From CAZDUZ01 sp964508755 (GTDB lineage: Bacteria > Patescibacteriota > Dojkabacteria > SC72 > JAFGCJ01), in the NCBI GenBank assembly GCA_964508755.1, contig CAZDUZ010000046.1, forward strand, positions 1-7,382: a stretch of DNA of 7,382 bases, written 5' to 3'. This document shows, in pieces, positions 1-5,378 of the stretch. Both the position numbers and the translations under genes were made by a program. Under the pieces are notes generated by a model. It saw only the letters and a program-made list of their open reading frames with translations. It had not been told where the DNA came from and ran no database searches. The stretch's first letter is position 1. Every line of letters starts with the position of its first letter.

Positions 1-41
1 AAGAGCACCATCATGGCTCCCAGTAGAATTCTTTTCTTCAT
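1..41 (-). CDS. Start of an exported-type protein, cut by the left edge
   Basis: Only the first 13 codons are in the window. They read M-K-K-R-I-L-L-G-A-M-M-V-L, a basic N-terminus followed by a hydrophobic stretch, as at the beginning of a signal peptide or N-terminal membrane segment. The start is well supported by a perfect Shine-Dalgarno AAGGAGGT five bases upstream (47-54). The gene has the same orientation as the nucleoside hydrolase before it, separated by 236 bases that hold a long inverted repeat and a weak promoter candidate, so it may be a separate transcription unit. Another secreted hydrolase or binding protein would fit the neighbourhood, but nothing in 13 residues identifies it. 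Confidence 0.7.
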   Translation of the reverse strand, partial: MKKRILLGAMMVL

Positions 42-46
42 TACGT

Positions 47-54
47 ACCTCCTT
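47..54 (-). promoter_or_regulatory. Strong ribosome binding site for the left-edge gene
   Basis: The minus strand reads AAGGAGGT, fully complementary to the 16S rRNA tail, five bases before the ATG at 41-39. This is the strongest Shine-Dalgarno in the window and is the main reason to call the truncated gene real. Confidence 0.8.
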
Positions 55-71
55 AAGAAAATGTTGGTGAA

Positions 72-99
72 CTAATAGTTAATTTTAATTTTTGAACAA
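72..99 (-). promoter_or_regulatory. Weak promoter candidate for the left-edge gene
   Basis: On the minus strand TTGTTC (99-94) and TATTAG (77-72) are separated by 16 bases in a very AT-rich stretch, giving a short leader before the ATG at 41. The hexamers match the sigma-70 consensus at only 3 and 4 of 6 positions, so the call rests mainly on position and AT-richness. The -35 side overlaps the repeated sequence at 91-117. Confidence 0.25.
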
Positions 100-117
100 G
101 TGCAAGGACAGAGCAAC
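91..117. repeat. Left copy of a ~27-base inverted repeat flanking the hydrolase gene
   Basis: The minus strand contains GTTGCTCTGTCCTT followed by GCACTTG-TTC-AAA. Nearly the same sequence, with the same first 14 bases, occurs on the plus strand at 1549-1576. The two copies differ by small insertions and one substitution, and lie in opposite orientation on either side of the nucleoside hydrolase gene. They could be remnants of a mobile or rearranged cassette, or binding sites; neither is proven. Confidence 0.45.
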
Positions 118-184
118 TTCATAGGTCAAAACATTAATCAACAAAAAAGTGTAGAATCTCTTTACCGTTTAGCTCTTTTAATTA

Positions 185-241
185 GGCGAGCCTTAAGGGC
201 CTTCTTAAGCACTATACAACGTCTCTCACTTAAGGCTCACC
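185..241 (-). repeat. 13-bp inverted repeat downstream of the hydrolase, possible terminator
   Basis: Arms at 185-197 and 229-241 are complementary over 13 positions, with one G-T wobble, around a 31-base loop. The stem lies 36 bases after the hydrolase stop codon. On the minus strand it is followed by TAATTAAAAG, a poor U-tract, so it would be a weak intrinsic terminator or an RNA-stabilising structure. The hexamer CTTAAG occurs three times (192-197, 204-209, 229-234), so a shorter alternative hairpin can form between the copies at 204-209 and 192-197, with a 6-base loop. Confidence 0.5.
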
Positions 242-277
242 GAAGATCAATTCTTTCAGGAATTACAGTTCAACGGC

Positions 278-1384
278 TTACCAGGTGGGATTAACAGGAT
301 CTTCTGGAACCATCGTTACAAGTTCAACGAAAAGATCCCAGAATCTAGGCTCATCCATTCTCCAAAGGATATCGGCCTTCTGAGATCCCTGGGGCTGAGT
401 CCCTTCTCTGGTATAACTAGTGGTTCTTCCATAGTTAAGACCGTAATTAGTGTCAACGTCCACGTATCTGGTCACAATTTCCGGGAATAACGTGGGATCA
501 ATAACATACGCTGCGCTGAGCAAATCCCAGATGCTTACTTCTCTATTAGGGTCTTGTTCAAATCGCGCACCATACATCTCGTCCAGCATTCTGGTTATTG
601 GTGTGTTCGCAGCCTTGATCTGATCGTGGGTTTCCTTTCTGTACTTGTAGTACTGGTCAACGTCTAGAGAGTTGAATACCTGTCTGTTCCAGGGCGCACG
701 GTAAACAGCGTGTGCAGCTTCCGGATCATACCAAATATTGTACTCTGCTGCAGGTGTCGTATTGCCTGGTATGTCGAAAGAGGAAGACATGTAGTGTATT
801 TCCTTTACAAGGGGTACTATTCCCGGATCAAGCAATATTGCAGCTGCTATGTTCGTCATAGCTCCAATTGCAACGATTGTTATTTCATTTGGATTGGCCC
901 TTATTGTGTCTATCAACCATGTCACACCGTGCTCTTTCTGGACAGGTGTTACAGGATTCCCGCAGCGAGGAACTCCCGGGTTTTCAAGATAAGCTTCATA
1001 AGATGCTGGATCTTCGTTCGACTTAGTGGCGTTTCGTCCGAGGAAAGTGGTTTCCCAGGCTGCATATGCTTTGTTAGTCACACGATATGCGTTGATAGGA
1101 TACGGACAGCCCATGAAGACAGGAATTTCGTCTGCCTTACCTATCAGCTCAAGCTGCCTGATACCAGCGGCAGCCTCTATCGCCACATAGTTGTGGGCAT
1201 AGTTGGTAATAACTCCGAGCAAATCGATATTCGGAGCATTTGCCAGCATTACCATACAGATACCATCATCAAAACCAAAAACCATGTCTGTGTCAAGAAT
1301 TACCTTTTTCTTCTCTGCGCCAAAAGCGCTAACAACAAGCATAACTGATATTAAAAGCACAAGAACGATCTTTTTGATACTCAT
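278..1384 (-). CDS. Exported nucleoside hydrolase (inosine/uridine-preferring family)
   Basis: Predicted N-glycosidase splitting ribonucleosides into base and ribose outside the cytoplasm. The 368-residue protein starts with a Sec signal peptide (basic start, hydrophobic core about residues 6-19, cleavage near S-A-F-G-A at 19-23). The mature part shows the family's N-terminal Ca2+/ribose-binding signature as D31-T-D33 ... D39-D40; the block A-I-G-A-M-T-N-I-A at 172-180; P-G-N...P-A-A-E-Y-N at 206-216, where N208, E214 and N216 match sugar-contacting positions; and W286-D287, where D287 aligns with the Ca2+-binding C-terminal Asp. Two features depart from the textbook enzymes: Trp replaces the His before D287, and the usual M-G-G block is M-S-S-S (199-202). 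An in-frame ATG 17 codons upstream (1435) is rejected, because it has no Shine-Dalgarno and would bury the signal peptide; the ATG at 1384 has AAGGGGG eight bases before it. The gene follows the sugar-binding protein after a 388-base spacer. Family is confident; exact substrate is not. Confidence 0.88.
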   Translation of the reverse strand: MSIKKIVLVLLISVMLVVSAFGAEKKKVILDTDMVFGFDDGICMVMLANAPNIDLLGVITNYAHNYVAIEAAAGIRQLELIGKADEIPVFMGCPYPINAYRVTNKAYAAWETTFLGRNATKSNEDPASYEAYLENPGVPRCGNPVTPVQKEHGVTWLIDTIRANPNEITIVAIGAMTNIAAAILLDPGIVPLVKEIHYMSSSFDIPGNTTPAAEYNIWYDPEAAHAVYRAPWNRQVFNSLDVDQYYKYRKETHDQIKAANTPITRMLDEMYGARFEQDPNREVSIWDLLSAAYVIDPTLFPEIVTRYVDVDTNYGLNYGRTTSYTREGTQPQGSQKADILWRMDEPRFWDLFVELVTMVPEDPVNPTW

Positions 1385-1392
1385 TCGATGTT

Positions 1393-1399
1393 CCCCCTT
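1393..1399 (-). promoter_or_regulatory. Ribosome binding site deciding the hydrolase start
   Basis: AAGGGGG on the minus strand lies eight bases before the ATG at 1384. It places the start directly at the signal peptide and argues against the upstream in-frame ATG at 1435. Confidence 0.65.
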
Positions 1400-1436
1400 T
1401 TTGGCATAATATCGCCTCTGTTTGCCTTCGAACATC

Positions 1437-1464
1437 TTTCTAGGATAAGGTTCTAATTTCTCAA
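1437..1464 (-). promoter_or_regulatory. Promoter candidate for the nucleoside hydrolase gene
   Basis: On the minus strand TTGAGA (1464-1459, 5 of 6 to consensus) and TAGAAA (1442-1437, 4 of 6) are separated by 16 bases. Transcription would start near 1430 and leave a leader of roughly 45 bases. An alternative -10, TATTAT (1412-1407), lies closer to the gene but has no recognisable -35. Confidence 0.35.
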
Positions 1465-1548
1465 AGAATACCTGACAGTTCTGAAACTCACATGTTTAAC
1501 CAATTTCCTTTTTGTGTTATCATATTTCTATCTTTCATTTCTAGTACT

Positions 1549-1576
1549 GTTGCTCTGTCCTTCACTTGGTTCGAAA
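1549..1576. repeat. Right copy of the ~27-base inverted repeat flanking the hydrolase gene
   Basis: The plus strand reads GTTGCTCTGTCCTT then CACTTGGTTCGAAA, matching the minus strand at 91-117 apart from two one-base insertions/deletions and one substitution. It lies 165 bases upstream of the hydrolase start, in opposite orientation to the left copy. Its 3' end resembles a tRNA T-loop (GGTTCGAA), but no tRNA can be folded around it. Confidence 0.45.
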
Positions 1577-1608
1577 CTAAAGGGTATTACAGCTAGATCT
1601 TTCCAAAT

Positions 1609-1631
1609 GGGGGGACTTCGCGGAAAGTCCC
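1609..1631 (-). terminator. GC-rich hairpin 1 (terminator-like or RNA-stabilising)
   Basis: GGGACTT (1612-1618) pairs perfectly with AAGTCCC (1625-1631) around a 6-base loop. Transcribed from the minus strand the right arm is followed by CCCATTTGG, without a proper U-tract. The pyrimidine run TCTTTCTTC lies on the plus-strand side, where no plus-strand gene is seen. It closely resembles the hairpin at 1711-1736. Confidence 0.4.
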
Positions 1632-1710
1632 TCTTTCTTCTAATCAAAACTCGAATTACTAAAGTCTCTCGCTAAAAAAGAAATAGTAAATACTGAGATC
1701 TTTTCATGTA

Positions 1711-1736
1711 GGGGGGAACTTTCATAAGTCCCCCCC
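1711..1736 (-). terminator. GC-rich hairpin 2 just after the binding-protein gene
   Basis: Six G-C pairs (1711-1716 with 1731-1736), one A-C mismatch and four more pairs (1718-1721 with 1726-1729) close a 4-base loop. It begins 36 bases after the binding-protein stop codon. No U-tract follows on the minus strand, so Rho-independent termination is uncertain. Protection of the upstream mRNA 3' end, common for abundant binding-protein transcripts, is equally possible. Confidence 0.5.
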
Positions 1737-1772
1737 ACCACACACAATGGAGAACTTTCTTTTAGAACTCAA

Positions 1773-2708
1773 TTACCACCTTTCACCGGTCAATAGAGCC
1801 TTGTCAACACAAGAAAGCGGAACCATGAACTGATCCGGAAGCTTCTCGCCAGCTATTGCCTTCAGTGCATACTCAATTCCGAAGTAACCCATCAGGTAAG
1901 GGTTCTGTTCGACTGTTGCATGCATTGTGCCTGCAAGAATGGCTGCCTGTGCAGCATCAAGGTTGTCGTAAGAGGTAACGTATATTTCTCCTGTTTTTCC
2001 GGCCGCTGCAATTGCCTGAATTGCTCCGAGAGCCATCATATCGTTCGCGCAGAACAGACCCTTGATATCCGGGTGAGCCTGAAGAATATTGCTGAAAACG
2101 TTCAAAGCCTGTTCAGTTTCCCAGTTTGCAGTCTGCATTGCAACAACTTCGATATCCGGGAACAGACTCACAACATTCAAGAAGCCTCTCTTTCTACCTT
2201 CAGCGTTCTCGACTCCGGGAATTCCTTCGAGCATTGCAACCTTTCCACTTCCACCGAGAAGAGAAGCAAGGTAAGCAGTTGCTAGCTGACCACCGATGGT
2301 ATTATCAGCACTAATGAAGATTTCGACATCCAGTCCACCGGCTTCTGCGGCTACCAGGTCAATTGCGTTGTCAATATTGATGATGTGGATTCCAGCCTTC
2401 TGTGCTTCTGCTAGTGCTGGAACTACCGCTTTGGAGTCGATCGGAGCAATAACAATTGCATCGACTTTCTGTGTCGTCATATCCTGAATCAGAGAAATCT
2501 GCTGCATTATAGATGTTTCAAGTTCTGCAGAGACAACTAGCAGATCGACACCAAAATCTTTTCCAGCTTGAACAGCACCATCTTTCATCGTCAGAAAGAA
2601 TGGGTTCGTAAGAGTCTTCATTATCAGGGCTATTTTCGGAGCTGCGAACGAAACGACCGAGAGCATCAACACTAGCAAAACTGCCACTAACATTTTGGTT
2701 CTTTTCAT
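1773..2708 (-). CDS. rbsB: Ribose-type ABC transporter substrate-binding protein
   Basis: Extracytoplasmic sugar receptor delivering ligand to the RbsA/RbsC-type importer encoded just upstream; 311 residues, normal for the Peripla_BP_4 family. A Sec signal peptide covers residues 1-22 (hydrophobic core 6-20, cleavage after S-F-A). There is no lipobox cysteine, so the protein is probably soluble in a periplasm-like space. Comparison by eye with E. coli RbsB gives pocket residues N35, F37, F38 (motif T-N-P-F-F), D113, R172, W196 (for Phe), N222 (in A-N-D-M-M-A-L-G), D248 and Q268. The exception is N114, where E. coli and Thermotoga ribose receptors have Arg, so ribose is likely but not certain. 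The ATG at 2708 has GGAGGG ten bases away. The gene is separated from the permease by 140 bases containing a terminator-like hairpin and its own promoter candidate, which fits the need for more receptor than membrane components. Confidence 0.9.
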   Translation of the reverse strand: MKRTKMLVAVLLVLMLSVVSFAAPKIALIMKTLTNPFFLTMKDGAVQAGKDFGVDLLVVSAELETSIMQQISLIQDMTTQKVDAIVIAPIDSKAVVPALAEAQKAGIHIINIDNAIDLVAAEAGGLDVEIFISADNTIGGQLATAYLASLLGGSGKVAMLEGIPGVENAEGRKRGFLNVVSLFPDIEVVAMQTANWETEQALNVFSNILQAHPDIKGLFCANDMMALGAIQAIAAAGKTGEIYVTSYDNLDAAQAAILAGTMHATVEQNPYLMGYFGIEYALKAIAGEKLPDQFMVPLSCVDKALLTGERW

Positions 2709-2715
2709 CGAAATA

Positions 2716-2721
2716 CCCTCC
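2716..2721 (-). promoter_or_regulatory. Ribosome binding site of the substrate-binding protein gene
   Basis: GGAGGG within AAAAAAGGAGGG on the minus strand, seven bases before the ATG at 2708. It is a strong site in an A-rich context, consistent with high expression. Confidence 0.7.
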
Positions 2722-2743
2722 TTTTTTGATCTCTACCCAGTTC

Positions 2744-2771
2744 CCTATAAACTGAGTTCGGAAATTGTCCA
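2744..2771 (-). promoter_or_regulatory. Internal promoter candidate for the substrate-binding protein gene
   Basis: On the minus strand TGGACA (2771-2766, 5 of 6 to TTGACA) and TATAGG (2749-2744, 4 of 6 to TATAAT) are separated by 16 bases. Transcription would start near 2737, giving a short leader that includes the strong ribosome binding site. It lies after the hairpin that ends the permease gene, so the receptor could be made independently of the long kinase-ATPase-permease transcript. Confidence 0.42.
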
Positions 2772-2831
2772 GTTTCTTTTGCCTGACTATCAAAGAGCAA
2801 GAACTTCAATTAGCTTCTTAGAACCAGTTTG

Positions 2832-2857
2832 GAAAAATATAAACCTGCTTAAGGTTT
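2832..2857 (-). terminator. Weak intrinsic terminator overlapping the permease stop codon
   Basis: On the minus strand AAACCT (2857-2852) pairs with AGGTTT (2846-2841) around the 5-base loop TAAGC, followed by ATATTTTT (2840-2833). The loop contains the permease stop codon TAA (2851-2849). The six-pair stem has only two G-C pairs, so termination is probably partial, and ribosomes finishing the permease gene would sit on the hairpin. Confidence 0.45.
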
Positions 2858-3832
2858 GTTACGCATCCTATCAATTAGAACAGCTCCTACTATAACCGTT
2901 CCTATAAGCACCTGCTGTACATAGGAAGATATGTTCAGCAAGTTCAACCCATTTCTCAAAACTCCCATAATCAAGGCACCCAATACAGTTCCCCAAACAG
3001 TGCCTATACCTCCAGATAGACTCGTTCCACCGATTACTGCCGCTGCAATAGCGTCAAGTTCATACCCAACTCCTGCTATAGGTTGAGCGGAATTTAGCCT
3101 GGCAGTGAGAATCGTTCCTCCTATCGCATAAGTTATTCCCGCAATCATGTAAGTTATTATCAGCATCAGGGTTACTTTTACGCCTGCCAACCTTGCAGCT
3201 TCAGGGTTTCCACCAATAGCATATACATATCTTCCAAATCGTGTCTGACTGAGGATATACTGAGCTACAATTACTACAACCGCAGCTATCACAACAGGCA
3301 TCGGTATAAACCATAAGTATCCGATTCCAAAGAAATTCAGGAAGCTCTTCGGAAAGACATAAATGCTTTGACCTCCGGTAATTATCAAGGACAAACCTCT
3401 TGCTGCACTCATCATTCCAAGCGTTGCAACAAATGCTGGCACCCTTCCTTTAGAAACCAATAAACCATTTATAATTCCTGTAAGAGCACCAACAAGAATT
3501 GCTATTAAGAAGGCGACAGGAATGGGAAGGTTCGATTTTAACATAGTACCAAGTGTAACTCCTGTAAGAGCCACGACCGATCCAACTCCCAGGTCTATTC
3601 CTCCAGTAAGGATCACCATAGTGACTCCAACAGCAACCGTTATGTTTATAGAGGTCTGAAGGAGTACGTTTAGGAGATTTCTAGATGTCAAAAAGACAGG
3701 AGAAAGGAAGGACATTACCGTTCCCATAGCCAGGAGGATAACGATAATAACAAAATACTGCGATACTAACACGGATTTTATAGAACTCCTGCGAGCTTGT
3801 TTCTTATCTAAATTCACTTCAATGTTCGACAT
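2849..3832 (-). CDS. rbsC: Ribose-type ABC transporter permease
   Basis: Inner-membrane channel subunit of a CUT2-family sugar importer; 327 residues, close to E. coli RbsC. A hydrophilic N-terminus (residues 1-20) is followed by many hydrophobic segments along the chain. Family landmarks are T-G-G-I-D-L-G-V-G-S at 76-85, V-P-A-F-V-A-T-L-G at 131-139, the cytoplasmic coupling-loop region F-G-R-Y-V-Y-A-I-G-G-N-P-E-A-A at 199-213, and Y-E-L-D-A-I-A-A-A-V-I-G-G-T-S-L-S-G-G at 257-275. The protein ends in a short basic tail after the last membrane segment. The start codon at 3832 directly follows the ATPase stop codon (TAG then ATG, no gap). AAGGGGG inside the end of the ATPase gene (3843-3849) supplies the ribosome binding site, so translation is probably coupled. 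It should pair as a dimer with the fused ATPase. Confidence 0.95.
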   Translation of the reverse strand: MSNIEVNLDKKQARRSSIKSVLVSQYFVIIVILLAMGTVMSFLSPVFLTSRNLLNVLLQTSINITVAVGVTMVILTGGIDLGVGSVVALTGVTLGTMLKSNLPIPVAFLIAILVGALTGIINGLLVSKGRVPAFVATLGMMSAARGLSLIITGGQSIYVFPKSFLNFFGIGYLWFIPMPVVIAAVVVIVAQYILSQTRFGRYVYAIGGNPEAARLAGVKVTLMLIITYMIAGITYAIGGTILTARLNSAQPIAGVGYELDAIAAAVIGGTSLSGGIGTVWGTVLGALIMGVLRNGLNLLNISSYVQQVLIGTVIVGAVLIDRMRNKP

Positions 3833-5341
3833 CTAGTTCAGTCCCCCTTCTCCAAGAGCAAGTCGCATTACCGATTCTTGCGTTGCATGGTCTCTGTCGA
3901 TCTCTCCTGAGATTCTTCCGTCTTTCATTACAATGATCCTGTCACACAAACCCAAAATTTCCGGAAGCTCGGAGGAAACCACTATAACTCCTATACCTTC
4001 TGCAACAAGAGTATTTATCAGATCATAGATTTCCGATTTAGTTCCTACATCAATACCTCTCGTCGGTTCATCAAATATAAGCAATTTAGACTTAGAAAAC
4101 AGACCTTTGGCCAGAACACACTTTTGTTGATTTCCACCACTTAGAAACTTAACAAGCCTACGAATAGTAGGGGTTTTTATATTCAATTCTTTTCTATAAC
4201 CTTCGACAGCGGACTTTTCCTTTCTTGCGGAAACCTTGAAAATATTCGAGACCAAAGAGAGTCTTGGAAGCGTGATGTTTTGGCTTATCGGCATCAACAA
4301 AACTAATCCCTGATCCTTACGGTTCTCAGGAAGAAGATAGATGCCAGATTTGATCACTTTAGAAGGATTAACCTTTTTCATTTCCTGTCCATTGAACAAT
4401 ATTGTGCCTTCATCGTAAGGATCCGCACCAAAGATGGCCCGCATAACCTCCGTTCGTCCAGAGCCGACGAGTCCAGAAAAGCCAAGTATCTCACCTTGAT
4501 ATAATGAAAAACCAATGTCGTGAAATACACCCTTTCTACTCAAGTTCGATACCTTAAGAATTTCCTTTCCTCTTTCAATCTTCACTTTCGGTATCCAGTC
4601 CTCTATTTTACGCCCGACCATTAACGACACAAGTTCTTGTCTTGATATCTCAGTTGTGCTTTCTAAGGTTCTTACTTTGGCTCCATCTCGTAATACTGTT
4701 ATCCGATCTCCTATTTCGAAGATCTCGTCAAGACGGTGAGAGATATATACTATGCTTACACCATTTTCCTTAAGGTATCGAATTACTTCAAACAGTTTAT
4801 TGGCTTCATCACCAGATAGAGCTGCTGTAGGTTCGTCCATGATAATTACTCTAGCTCCTCTGGAAAGTGCCTTGCTTATCTCTACTACCTGTTGTTGTGC
4901 AACTGTCAAAGAACTTACTCTAGTAGTTGGAGAAATATTGACGCCCAACTTTTTCATGTACTCCTTAGCTTTTTCTCTCATTTTTGCTCTGTCGATTAAT
5001 CCGCGTTTCTTGAATAGTTTCTCTTCACCCAGAAATATATTCGCAGCAACCGACAGGTTCGGGCAAAGGTTGAATTCCTGATATATTGTTGCAAAACCAT
5101 ATTCGTGTGCCTTTGCCGGTGAATCCAACGCAACAGGTTCACCATCAATGGATATAATTCCAGAATCCTCTCTCAAAGCTCCACTAAGTATCTTTATAAG
5201 TGTCGATTTACCTGCCCCATTTTCGCCCAAAATACAATGTACTTCGGACTTCCGCAAGTCAAAATCAACATTTTTCAAAGCTTGAACGCCAGGAAATGAT
5301 TTGCTAATATTGTTCATGGTCAAGAACGGTTTTTGATCCAT
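3833..5341 (-). CDS. rbsA: Ribose-type ABC transporter ATPase with two fused nucleotide-binding domains
   Basis: Energises sugar import at the cytoplasmic face of the membrane; 502 residues, the normal RbsA/MglA/XylG length. N-terminal domain: Walker A G-E-N-G-A-G-K-S-T at 39-47, Q-loop Q88, degenerate signature L-T-V-A-Q-Q-Q at 145-151, Walker B I-I-M-D-E at 166-170, H-loop H202. C-terminal domain: degenerate Walker A G-L-V-G-S-G-R-T-E at 290-298, with Arg296 in place of the catalytic Lys; intact signature L-S-G-G-N-Q-Q-K at 400-407; Walker B L-I-F-D-E at 421-425; and S457 where the switch His would be. This asymmetry, with one catalytic and one degenerate site, is typical of the family and not damage. 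The start at 5341 has AGAGAGG nine bases upstream, and the gene begins 37 bases after the kinase stop codon. Substrate cannot be read from the ATPase itself. Confidence 0.96.
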   Translation of the reverse strand: MDQKPFLTMNNISKSFPGVQALKNVDFDLRKSEVHCILGENGAGKSTLIKILSGALREDSGIISIDGEPVALDSPAKAHEYGFATIYQEFNLCPNLSVAANIFLGEEKLFKKRGLIDRAKMREKAKEYMKKLGVNISPTTRVSSLTVAQQQVVEISKALSRGARVIIMDEPTAALSGDEANKLFEVIRYLKENGVSIVYISHRLDEIFEIGDRITVLRDGAKVRTLESTTEISRQELVSLMVGRKIEDWIPKVKIERGKEILKVSNLSRKGVFHDIGFSLYQGEILGFSGLVGSGRTEVMRAIFGADPYDEGTILFNGQEMKKVNPSKVIKSGIYLLPENRKDQGLVLLMPISQNITLPRLSLVSNIFKVSARKEKSAVEGYRKELNIKTPTIRRLVKFLSGGNQQKCVLAKGLFSKSKLLIFDEPTRGIDVGTKSEIYDLINTLVAEGIGVIVVSSELPEILGLCDRIIVMKDGRISGEIDRDHATQESVMRLALGEGGLN

Positions 5342-5378
5342 ACTTCATAACCTCTCTTTGAATAACTCTCGAGAACCT

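Larger units (their letters stand above)
1385..1772. other. 388-base spacer between hydrolase and binding-protein genes
   Basis: No coding frame is convincing here. In minus-strand order it holds a GC-rich hairpin after the binding-protein gene (1711-1736), a second similar hairpin (1612-1631), the right copy of the flanking repeat (1549-1576), a promoter candidate (1437-1464) and the hydrolase ribosome binding site. It looks like the end of one transcript and the start of another. Confidence 0.6.

Noticed and set aside
290..414. Degenerate second domain of the ATPase (Arg in Walker A, Ser for the switch His) as a sign of inactivation
   Set aside because: Coordinates here are ATPase residue numbers. 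This asymmetry is the normal state in RbsA/MglA-type fused ATPases.
710..1348. 212-codon plus-strand open frame opposite the nucleoside hydrolase
   Set aside because: It lies wholly antisense to a well-supported gene, its product is rich in Cys, Arg, Ile and Tyr without domain features, and no ribosome binding site precedes it. It is a shadow of the hydrolase frame.
1385..1435. Upstream ATG extending the hydrolase by 17 residues
   Set aside because: No Shine-Dalgarno before 1435, and the extension would place a charged 17-residue leader before an otherwise normal signal peptide.
1549..1590. Possible tRNA T-arm (GGTTCGAA)
   Set aside because: The bases flanking the loop do not pair into a T-stem and no acceptor, D or anticodon arm can be found around it.
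2092..2105. TGAAAACGTTCAAA, close to a CcpA-type cre or LacI operator
   Set aside because: It sits inside the receptor coding sequence, encodes conserved-looking protein, is not fully symmetric and matches neither O1 nor O2.
2518..2793. 91-codon minus-strand frame overlapping the start of the receptor gene
   Set aside because: It runs in another frame through the signal-peptide coding region and promoter candidate of the receptor gene, and the product has no recognisable pattern.
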